NCBI GenBank assembly: GCA_025786725.1
Contig: JAHLTZ010000021.1
Coordinates: 248,001-312,000, forward strand
Length of the DNA: 64,000 bases
Direction of reading: 5' to 3'
Source of the DNA: Syncephalis fuscata
Lineage: Eukaryota > Zoopagomycota > Zoopagomycetes > Zoopagales > Piptocephalidaceae
Positions 1-9,658 of the stretch are shown one piece after another. Position 1 is the stretch's first letter; each line of letters opens with the position of its first letter. The notes beneath the pieces were generated by a model. That model did not search any database, had not been told where the DNA came from, and saw only the letters and a list, made by a program, of their open reading frames with translations. The translations under genes were made by a program, and so were the position numbers.

Positions 1-554
1 AGAATATTTTCAAATTGTCCCAAGGTGAATACGTGGCACCTGAAAAGATCGAGAACGTTTATGTGACACATCCCGCTGTGGCACAAGTATTTGTTCATGG
101 CGATTCATTGCAATCACAGCTGGTCACCATCATTGTGCCCGACCCAGAGACATTCCCTCAATGGGTAACCGATGTGTTAGGCCGCAATATTTCGATTAAA
201 GACTTGGCCATCGTATGCGAAGAAGACAGAGTGCTACGTGACAAGCTACTTAACGAGCTTAACCGACTGGGTCGCAAGGCTGGTTTACACGGATTTGAAC
301 AAGCAAAGAATATTCGACTTTCATTAGAGCCATTCTCAATTGAAAACAATTTGTTGACACCAACGTAAGTACAATTAATAATCTAATAATGCTAATAACA
401 CTAATAATGCTAATAATACATCAATTTAAATAACAATAATAGGCTTAAACTAAAGAGAATGGAATCGCGCGACTATTACCGCACAGTGATTGATGAAATG
501 TACGCTGAATTAACATCGGGAGCTGATTTTACTAATGTTCAAGCCAAGCTTTAA
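1..554 (+). CDS. Long-chain acyl-CoA synthetase (fatty acid-CoA ligase), C-terminal end, 5' partial
   Basis: This is the last part of an ATP-dependent ligase that activates long-chain fatty acids to acyl-CoA. The window edge removes everything upstream, so the gene is open at the left. Exons are 1-364 and 443-554, with a 78-nt GT-AG intron. The frame opens with LSQGEYVAPEKIENVY, the C-terminal subdomain motif of the ACSL/FAA family that contains the lid lysine region. It continues through the NIRLSLEPFS segment and, across the intron, to LTPTLKLKR, which is the usual family ending; about 25 further residues finish the protein at TAA 552-554. An AATAAA-like poly(A) signal follows near 587. The next gene converges on it from the other strand. 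The family is certain; which paralogue and which organelle (peroxisome, ER or lipid droplet) cannot be told from the tail. Confidence 0.93.
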
Positions 555-702
555 ACCAAAAACACAATTTGTTTTGAAAACAACTAATAAAAGGTTTATT
601 TCATCAATTTTAATAAACGGCAATTATGCCAATGCGACTGGTTTGAATGTTTAGTAGTCCAGTATTATTCATTCTATTAGCAAAGCAAAGATTGGTTATT
701 TA

Positions 703-2094
703 TTAAACATGGCTATGCTTTATGAAGCTTACCTGCAAATGGGAAAAACGACGACTCATCTTTTCATCTTGCCACAATGAACGGTCGGGCAGCGTGTTGT
801 TTCCTCGATGATTATTCAGTTCTCCAGAATGTATAGTATTTGTTGAAGTGCGACGAAAGTGATCGGCACTTACACTCTTGCGCAGCGATTGGTTTCCTGC
901 GTTTTGATGTAAAAAGCGAGGCTGGATGGGCGATGTACTGGAGTATAAATCGCGATTACGATTCGATAATTTCTCGCGTTGAACTTCAATAATCTTTTGT
1001 GTTTTTTTAGTATTTTGTTGTTGTTGAACAAAGTGTTGTAACCAGGTCATTTCTTCTAAATTACCACGTTGTAAACGTTTTTGCTCGTTGTTAAGGTTTA
1101 AATTGTTTTGTGTAACTTCTTGCATAACTGTCGATCCAGTCGGCACTGCTGCTGTTGTTGCTGTTGTTGTTGTGCCCATGTTCTTTGTGTCTAGCATCGA
1201 TTGATTAACCGTACTATTATTGTTATTGCCATTGCTGTTGTTGTTGCTATGGTCGTTGTTATGTCTATTAACGGATGGCAAAGTTGTAGGCTCAGCCTCA
1301 ACTAGTTCTGATTTTGCAGATGGCCGATCAATAACGCCTGGTGGATCATTACAAGCCACCCATTGGATACTTGTTCGTCGTGTGCTATTTCTTCGGGTTG
1401 ATTGCGATAAACCCTCAGAATATCTTCGTGCATTTTGAGCTCTTCGATGATCAATTAATCCACTTGTACTGTTTGATTTTAGACCTTGTAGCGGTTGGGA
1501 GTGGGAATCATAAGCGAGCAAACTTTGGCGGCGTCTTTCTTGTTCATTGTTTAGTTCTTGTTTTGTACCAAATGACTCGGAAATCGATGCTAATTTATAT
1601 TGCTTCATATACAACTTGCATCTTTCTTCAGATAGTCTTAGTTGCTTTTGTAAATCTACTATACTTTTTTGCAGTTCTTCGTTGTGTTTCTCCAAATCCA
1701 AGTTTGATTTTTGCAACTCGATATTATGCTTTGCCTTTGTCTTGTACGCATTAAATATCTCAAGCGTTTTCTGATTCGCTTGCGCTTGGAGTTGCTGAAC
1801 ATCGCTGTGTGAATAGCATGCTGTATTGGAAGCATTGTAGATTGCTTGGTAGTGTAAATGTATTTTTAATGCCAATGTTTTTGCATCGTTACTGCCATGG
1901 GCCTTCCAGAGATTGGCGGTAAACCTATTTGGCTTTAGAAATAGATTTGCATTAAACAAGGTAGTTTCTAGATAGTGGCCAGTTGCGCCATTGACGTTAC
2001 GTGGGTCGGTCAAGCACCGTCTTCCTCGGCCGGGTACACATTTGCTAATACGACCTCGTGATTTAGACAAACTTGGACGCATTACAAACAACAA
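703..2094 (-). CDS. Coiled-coil, Ser/Asn/Gln-rich protein; possible Zip3/RNF212/HEI10-like meiotic protein
   Basis: A single open frame of about 463 codons. After a basic N-terminal part comes a coiled coil (about residues 95-175) with regular heptads and repeated ELQKSNLDLEKHNEELQKS-like segments. The rest is a long Ser/Asn/Thr/Gln-rich tail with runs of N and T. This architecture (N-terminal part, central coiled coil, disordered Ser-rich tail) fits the RING-type crossover proteins Zip3, RNF212 and HEI10, but no complete RING is present in this frame. Upstream on the same strand (2152-2211), another frame reads C-x2-C-x11-C-x-H, which could be the first half of a RING in a missed 5' exon. 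The start is therefore uncertain and the true gene may extend to about 2300. Family assignment is a weak inference; a generic coiled-coil protein is the safe call. It converges on the acyl-CoA synthetase gene. Confidence 0.6.
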   Translation of the reverse strand: MLFVMRPSLSKSRGRISKCVPGRGRRCLTDPRNVNGATGHYLETTLFNANLFLKPNRFTANLWKAHGSNDAKTLALKIHLHYQAIYNASNTACYSHSDVQQLQAQANQKTLEIFNAYKTKAKHNIELQKSNLDLEKHNEELQKSIVDLQKQLRLSEERCKLYMKQYKLASISESFGTKQELNNEQERRRQSLLAYDSHSQPLQGLKSNSTSGLIDHRRAQNARRYSEGLSQSTRRNSTRRTSIQWVACNDPPGVIDRPSAKSELVEAEPTTLPSVNRHNNDHSNNNSNGNNNNSTVNQSMLDTKNMGTTTTATTAAVPTGSTVMQEVTQNNLNLNNEQKRLQRGNLEEMTWLQHFVQQQQNTKKTQKIIEVQREKLSNRNRDLYSSTSPIQPRFLHQNAGNQSLRKSVSADHFRRTSTNTIHSGELNNHRGNNTLPDRSLWQDEKMSRRFSHLQVSFIKHSHV

Positions 2095-3936
2095 GCGTAT
2101 TAATTACTACTCTTAAGTTTCAAAAATAGAGTGTAACCCGCCGACTTTAGCCAAATGGTTGCATAAAGTAGCGATGGCACTGTGACTTTTGTCGGAACAA
2201 TAATGACAAGACACAGCCGGTACACGGATTCAGAAGGGTCAAGTAATAGAGGATATAGATAAAGCAGTAATACACACACACGCGCCAAGCAACTAGATAG
2301 TGCTAAGCACTTATACTGTATAATAAATAATGATCAGTTTACTTCAAATCGAATGATTGCAATACTGGCAATGTGTTTCACAAAAATCGCGCACCCAATG
2401 CAGTACTTGTATAGCACACAAACACTTACCAAAAGTCAATAAAATGCAATCAGCTATTGTGAACCGCTGCTCTCGGCTGCTCTAATTATGTAGACGGCCA
2501 ACCGTTATGAATCATGAAACAGGTTGTATACAATGTGTCTACAGACTAACAATTAAGTTAAATTGCAGTGCAGAAGAGAATTCGTGTTGCGCCTATCGTG
2601 GGTGGGCAGAAGCGCTTATCGACTTTACGTACATATAAGCAAACACCAATTGTTTATAGTCACCAGGTTTATCAAGACATAACAAAGGAGAGACGGTCGT
2701 TTGCTTATTATCTGTTGAGTTTATTGCCCCTTTTCGCTCAAGTAGCCATTACTAACCATCATTAACAAGCCCCCCTCAAGTGATCATCTTCCAAAGCTTC
2801 TTACCCAAGCTTTGTTGCTACTACTACATACAAGTCTCATCTTCTTGCTTGTTGTGTAGCGAAGCCCCATGTTTCCAAAAGCTAATAAATTTTGTAAACA
2901 TTGCGTATTTATTTATTTTATAATAAAATTACGACACTACCAACATTAAAATTTTGATAACAGTATGCCCAGCGCAAATAAACAATACACGAGCTGCAAG
3001 TTGTAGCCGACTGGCCAATGAGTTGCATCTAAATTAGTGTTGCCATGTTGTGATATGATTATCAAATAAGATTTAATTCAATCTAGATTGAGCTGTTGAC
3101 TCGATATTATTTCGTTCTATTTTCACATCTTGCTGGTGATGTGACTACAATTAAACATGCATATATTATTACGTAAAAATTAAAGTGTACAAATAAAAGC
3201 TTATTTAATTTAAAGATACAAAATCATTATTTATTTAAACAACTAATATAAATTTTGTATCGTTTTATTGTAATAATTCTCCTTAAAGTTTCTTGCCATA
3301 TGGCACGATTTTACAAGTCACTAGATGGTACACTTACTATGACGTCCAGGAGGAAATATTAGACAATGCAATGTGCATGGCTAATTTGTTTAATCCTTGA
3401 ATCAATTAGCAATTTGATGGTTTGTATATATGGGTAAATGAAAAGCCTTAGCTTATTAATGATACGATGCATCCCACGGTAACCAACATATTAAAGATAC
3501 GCATCATCTTTTGATGGATAGCCATCCGGCTATGGATGCAATAGATCCTATTGATCCCGACATCTTCACACATAGACTATATTTGAATCAGCGACTCTGT
3601 TTACTTTTTAGTATTTAAGTGCGCACCATATACAGCATTAATAAACTTTACCTTATTTACAGTAACTAAATCGTGCACTTACTCTCCCACTTATTATCTA
3701 CTTGACTGCCCACAGAACATTACGAAATTAAGATCAAACCAAGTGATACATATTTGATTTAACGACAATCAATAACTGGTTACCCTGTAATATATCCAGT
3801 ACCTTTGGATAAGGAATAGCCACAAGACGTTTCTAAATTTGTTTCCACCAAGCACTATCGCACAGCTATATCCTTTAGTTGATATAGGCGCATTTTCCCG
3901 TTAGCCAACACCACCGAATACCGCAAGTAAGCCATC
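2095..3936. other. Intergenic region upstream of the H+-ATPase
   Basis: About 1.8 kb of mostly AT-rich sequence. It holds the possible 5' exon of the minus-strand coiled-coil gene (2100-2300) and the promoter of the plus-strand H+-ATPase. A 65-codon plus-strand frame at 2568-2765 has no recognisable content and is not called. No repeats or RNA genes are seen. Confidence 0.5.
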
Positions 3937-6900
3937 ATGCAAGAACCGTCGCCAGCGGTCACTGGTCAGGAGGAAAGCAGCAGATCACTTAGCATACGCG
4001 ACCTGGAGGAGGGAAAATCCAGTATTCGGGAGTCTCCCTTGCCATCAGAGCTACACCATGACCAAGACTCCTCTAAACCGCTGTCTCCTCCGAATGAAGA
4101 GGCATTCGACGAATGGGATGACTCTTCTAATAACGAAGGCCCAGGCGGTGAAGATGAAAGTATCATGGAACGTGCCGGAACAATGGTGATGACCGGCGTT
4201 CCAGCTTCAATGCTAGAAACTGATCCAGCTGTTGGACTTACCGACGAGGATGCACGCATTCGACGCAAGAAGTATGGTCGCAACGAACTTACCGAAGAGA
4301 AAACAAGCCATTTCAAGCAGTTTATGCAGGCGTTCTACGGCCCAATTCAGTACATGATTGAGGTAGGCACACCATTACACTATTGCCATTAATTGACTTT
4401 TATTATCTAGCTTGCTGCAGTGCTGGCCGCCGGTCTTCAAGACTGGATTGAACTGGGCCTTATTTGTGCCTTGCTTATGATTAATGCCATTGTGGGATTT
4501 GTGCAAGAGTTCCAAGCCGGCTCCACGATTGCTGAGCTGCAGAAAACATTGGCATTGCACTCAATGGTCGTTCGTAATGGTGAAAAAAAGGAAATTGATT
4601 CCAAACTACTGGTACCAGGTAAAGTCAATCAAATGATGGCTACAGCCAAACTAACAATTAGCTATGCATTAGGCGATATCATTTGTGTCGAGGAAGGTGA
4701 TATTGTTCCAGCTGATGCCAAGCTTGTAGGCAAGGATGATACGTACTTGCAAGTTGACCAGTCGGTTATCACAGGTAATTAATTGGTAGTGCATTGATAT
4801 ACTTGTTCTAAATAGTACTAGGTGAATCATTGGCCGCACGCAAGCATCTGGGTGATGCTATTTACTCCAGTAAGCAGCTTGAGTAAAATGCTTATTATCT
4901 CATGCTAACATATGCTAGGTTCGGCTGTTAAGCACGGTAGCGCTTTAGCTGTAGTCACTTCCACTGGTGATCATACCTTTGTAGGAAATTCAGCTAAACT
5001 GGTTCGTGGTGCCAGCAATGATGGCAATTTTCAACGTATTATTAAGAAAATTGGATACTTTCTTATTGAACTGAATGTGCTCGCGTTGTTTATTGTATTA
5101 ATCAATGTGTTTTATCGAGGCATAGACATTGTACAATATTTACGCTATGTGTTAGTTGTCACTGTATCTGCAGTACCTATTGCCTTGCCAGTAAGTAATT
5201 TGCCATTATGGTCAATATTCAATGCTAACTAGCCATAATAGGCCGTAACAACCACAACTATGGCTGTGGGGGCACAAATGCTGGCCAAAAAACAAGCTAT
5301 TGTCTCTCGTTTAACAGCTATCGAGTAAGTTGATTTTCAAACACCTTAATTATAGCTAACACCATTTACAGAGCACTTGCTGGTGTAGACGTGCTATGTA
5401 GCGACAAAACTGGAACACTTACCAAAAACAAGCTGACTGTTCATGATCCCTACATTCTACCAGATAGTTCACTTGAAGAAATCATGAGTACTGCATCACT
5501 GGCCAGTGTGCGCAAGAAGAAAGGTGCCGACGCTATGACAAGGCAATCATTAAAACAACACGACGACAATGTCCAGAAGCATGGCATCGAGTATTACGCT
5601 GCCATGTAAGTCCCTGATATAAATATTAATTTAGAAAACTTTAATAATAATGTTTCTTTGTAGGAAGAAAGTTTTTTCCCTTTTAATCCTGTCGATAAAC
5701 GTGTAGAATCACGTGTACGAGATTTTGATGGAAACACAATATTAAGTGCAAAAGGTGCACCTCAAGCAGTAAGAAAACTCGTTGAAGATAATTCCGGACC
5801 GTTACCTGAACCACAGGGACATTTCTACGAGGAAGCAATTATGGAGTTTGCCGGACGCGGGTAATTAAATCACTATGGTATAATTACACTTTATTAATAT
5901 CGCTATTATTTCATCAGATACCGATCACTTGGTGTGGCATCAAAGAAAAACGACGAGCCATGGAGAGTAAGTAGATGTTTATACGACTAATTATTATATT
6001 ATCACGTGCTAATGACTATACTATAGATTCTTGGTATCATATCGCTATATGATCCACCACGACACGACACGAAAGAGACAATTCATAGAGCACGAGAACT
6101 TGGCCTAAGCATTAAGGTAATGATTTTATTGACAAACAAATGCATCAACTTACTTTTATTGCATTACAATATAAATACAGATGCTTACCGGTGATCAGGT
6201 GGCCATTGCCAAAGATCTTTCTCTTGAATTAAACCTTGGAGATCGTATCTACGATTCTAAAAGACTAGGTCTTGGAACAATAAATGAAGGTTTGGAGGGC
6301 AGCACATTGAACGATTTTGTTGAGGAAGCCGACGGGTTAGTTTGCTAATTGTGCGCTATTACTAACATTAATAACAACTTATGACTTAGATTTGGACAAG
6401 TTTATCCGGAACATAAATATCAGGTGGTAGAGATTCTTCAACAGCGAGGTCATCTAGTTGCTATGACAGGTATTACATGGCTATTATATATCATTTATTA
6501 CTATGCTGACTACTTTTATAGGTGATGGTGTTAATGATGCGCCTTCATTAAAAAAGGCCGATGTTGGTATTGCAGTCGAGGGAGCATCGGATGCCGCCCG
6601 CTCGGCCAGTGATATTGTGTTTCTGGCGCCAGGTCTAAGTGCTATTATCGATGCACTCATTCTTAGGTAAACTATTCATGTGTATATATTAATTGGTTTT
6701 TTTTAACTTTTATTATAACTAGTCGCAGAATTTTCCATCGTATGCATGGATACTGTCAGTATCGTATTGCTTTATCAATTCATTTACTTATTTGTAAGCG
6801 ACTATTACTGCTATTGTTATTATTATCATTATCTAACCAATTACATTAGACATTACACTAAGTATTGTTATTTTTAACTATGCAATCAGCGCCACTCTAG

Positions 6901-7849
6901 TTGTATTTTTGGCAATCTTCTCGGATATTGCTGTGCTCACTATCGCCTACGATCGAGCACCTTATGCGAAAGATCCTGTCAAATGGAACATTGGAAAACT
7001 AATGTTTATTTCAGTTATCTTGGCAGTTGTTCTAGCCATTGGCACATTTTTAATGCACACAGGCAATATTGCCGCAAGTCGTAATTATGAGCCCCGTGTG
7101 TTTTTGGAGATTGCTCTAACACAAAGTTGGCTCATCTTCAGTACACGTACACAAGGATGGTTTTTTGTCTACTATCCTAGTTGGCAGCTTTTATTGGCAG
7201 TTTTCCTTGTCGGTAAGTTAAGAAGCGCTATTTATACACCTAATTACTGATCAATAATGTAGATATTTTTGCAAGCATCATGGCTATTTTTGGCTGGTTT
7301 CAAGCAAGCATCAATGTTGTTGAGGCACTTCGCGTTTGGTTCTTCTCCTTTGGTGTGTTTGTGGTTTGCGACGTGGTTCAGCGTGTTCTTAGCGAAACCT
7401 CTTTCGTTGACTATCTAATGCACGATGCATGGAAGAAAAAAGTTCCACGTTCTCAGGAAGATTGGCAATATCTGTTAACTAAAACAGCTGAGCTTCACGC
7501 ACTAGCTGATGCGTTAGATGAAACAAGAAAACAGTCTAAAAAATCAAAAGAATCTGACGAAAACCAATCTTCTGGTGCACCTGCCTCTAACCCTGATAAA
7601 AAGACCAGCGCTTCATCTAGTGTCAAAGATAAAGCAGATACAGAAAAGGGGACAACAGACGCTGATTCTGTCAAATCAAAACAATCTTCTCGGGATGATG
7701 CATCCAAGGAATTACGACAACGCAATACGGCAAAAAGAATGAGCTCACTTAATAAATACTTGTTTTCTACCTGTCCACTACACCATCCACCTCTAATATC
7801 ATTAATATTCGTATATAAATTCAATTTTATTACACAGCTGAAGCTATAA
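3937..7849 (+). CDS. PMA1: Plasma-membrane H+-exporting P-type ATPase (P3A)
   Basis: An electrogenic proton pump of the fungal plasma membrane that couples ATP hydrolysis to H+ export. Sixteen exons: 3937-4362, 4411-4618, 4673-4774, 4822-4869, 4919-5190, 5242-5324, 5372-5605, 5664-5860, 5918-5966, 6027-6116, 6181-6335, 6390-6469, 6522-6666, 6723-6793, 6850-7212 and 7263-7849. The protein is about 1,036 aa, slightly longer than usual because of an acidic/Ser-rich N terminus and a Lys/Ser-rich C-terminal tail. Family marks in order: [19 protein letters not shown], the TGES-type loop, VPIALP in M4, the phosphorylation site [10 protein letters not shown] (about residue 391), [37 protein letters not shown] and a C-terminal PRSQEDW element like the RSVEDF regulatory segment of fungal pumps. 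All junction phases agree except exon 7/8, where one base is missing (the donor reads AT-GTAAGT but ATG-GTAAGT is needed). A homopolymer error is the likely cause. The second intron (4619-4672) is 54 nt and stop-free, so its retention would keep the frame. Confidence 0.95.
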
Positions 7850-8542
7850 GCCATTTATATAGTTGTAAACATGTGTTTAATCTTACAATATTTGTTTAAT
7901 ACTATGAATCCAAAGCTGTAAAATATACATAGAACGCACTTAACCTATTCTAATCAACCACATGAATAGCTTTAACGAAAATAGCTGCCCATATTTTATT
8001 ATTTCATTGTTATTATTATTCATAGTGTTGCAATATATGAACAAAGGAAATAGCGGTAAAAGCTGTAGATTTTTATTAAGGACCAAATGGCACGAATATA
8101 TATATTGTAGCAAAATCCCAATCTGTGAGAACTGGTTGCCAATATATCTCGATGCGCGACAATAAAATCTATGGTGTAACGATTAAATTTAAGCTTGATG
8201 GGATTGAATAGGCAATTTTAAGGACTAGCAAGGCCATTTCAAGTGTTCCAAATCAAGCATTCCCTTTCCTTCTCCAAAACTTCCCCGAAGATATAATAAA
8301 TGGATAACTTGTAGCGTATAATAAGAAAGAATTATTATAATATTATTTCTACTACGAACTGTCCACCGTAGTGATATTTCCTCGAAACTGACCGACCTCT
8401 TTATCCGCGTTCACTTTCATTGGTAGTACCTGGTGTGCTCAACGCAAAACAAAACATACGTATTTGCGTAAAGTTTACTTGCTTTGTTGCATTGCTCGAC
8501 TTTTCTTTAAGTTTGCCAGCCAAGACTACATATTCTACTATT
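7850..8542. other. Intergenic region
   Basis: The 3' flank of the H+-ATPase and the promoter and 5' UTR of the secreted Cys-rich gene. A 67-codon plus-strand frame at 7962 is AT-rich and shows nothing recognisable. Confidence 0.4.
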
Positions 8543-9184
8543 ATGTCCCGAATGCTTCTCCTTTTGACGGTAATGGCCCTTCTGGCCTCGTCTTCAGTCG
8601 CCCACCAAAGTATGCGTCGCCCGGTGGAACTGGCTATTAAATCAGTGACCTCTCCTGCAGAAGATGAGACTTTAATGGGAGCTACCGAGAACTGTTTGGC
8701 GGCTCTAAATAGCGACGAAGTTTCATCCACTTGTCTTAGTGAATTGGCAGAAACGCCGGAAAACGACACACTTTTGCTAGAAATGTGTACTGCATTAAAT
8801 AAGAAAAGCGGTTCTTATCGATGCTCTAAGGAAAATGCAGAAAAAGCGCTTGATATTCTAGAAAGCCAATGCGCCACAGAGCTAAGTAACGGTCATCCAC
8901 AGGCGCGTGCACTCTACTCTCGCTGGTACCTCTATCCGCTATCAGCTGATGTTATCTGCTCGACTAACGACGATGGCTCACTTTGCAACTACGGGCCACA
9001 AAGTGATTCGATGCTGGATGCCAACTGGGAATGTCTAAAATGCATTCGCAAACAAATCCGACTTGTAGACAATTGGACACCAACACGTAAAGCGGGACCG
9101 GCAATTAAAGCATATGATCGCTGGTGGTTTGCTAATAATGATGTTAAACATCATTGTGGTATGAATGGCGGTGGTCGTGATTAA
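8543..9184 (+). CDS. Secreted cysteine-rich protein of unknown function
   Basis: 213 aa, one exon. The frame is open further upstream, but the ATG at 8543 is chosen because it is followed at once by a clean signal peptide (MSRMLLLLTVMALLASSSVA). The mature part has ten cysteines spread along its length, two N-glycosylation sequons (NDT, NWT), and alternating Cys-containing helices (ENCLAAL, TCLSEL, EMCTAL, YRCSKE, QCATEL). These are followed by a YSRWYLYPLSADVIC stretch and an ECLKC pair. The order 'Cys-rich helices, then W-YP-VC' recalls a class of fungal secreted proteins of unknown function, but I cannot name a family with certainty. It probably acts outside the cell or in the wall. It has no predicted catalytic motif. 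Confidence 0.8.
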   Translation: MSRMLLLLTVMALLASSSVAHQSMRRPVELAIKSVTSPAEDETLMGATENCLAALNSDEVSSTCLSELAETPENDTLLLEMCTALNKKSGSYRCSKENAEKALDILESQCATELSNGHPQARALYSRWYLYPLSADVICSTNDDGSLCNYGPQSDSMLDANWECLKCIRKQIRLVDNWTPTRKAGPAIKAYDRWWFANNDVKHHCGMNGGGRD

Positions 9185-9658
9185 AGTAGCATCATTTGCA
9201 GTGTCTATATTTACACTAATAATAAATGAGCAGCCAATCTTTGTAATGCGTTGATTTTAACAATACTGTTAAGCGAGCTACATTATACTTACAAAAGTAA
9301 AAGAACAATAATACTATAATATATAAAATAGCATATTCAACTTTATTAAATCCAAACTGTTTAATTAAATATTGGCAATAGCAAATGATTAGTTGATTGT
9401 AATTTATTAAATAAAACAGCAAGTAACTATAATAACATTTGTAAGTGTTTGTAAACAAATGATACAAAACTGTGTAAAGCTAAAGTCCATGACAACAAAA
9501 AACTATGAAATGGACAATGTGCTTGGAAACAATCCACAGTGTCGCCATCGTAGCAGACAAGTTGTCAGGGGTATATGTCAGTTAAAACGCAGAGAATCAG
9601 CAAACACCGACCAGCTTTACGAACATTGTATTACACTTTATTGTATCCATTTTTATTC
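9185..9658. other. Intergenic region upstream of the GH9 gene
   Basis: AT-rich 3' flank of the Cys-rich gene and promoter of the GH9 gene. The minus-strand frame at 9216-9467 is low-complexity Tyr/Ile/Leu and is not considered coding. Confidence 0.4.

Noticed and set aside
1220-1774. Plus-strand frames of 72-137 codons
   Set aside because: They lie antisense within the Ser/Asn-rich minus-strand coiled-coil gene and mirror its low-complexity codons.
2568-2765. 65-codon plus-strand frame
   Set aside because: No homology, no splice partner and no coding bias; isolated in the intergenic region.
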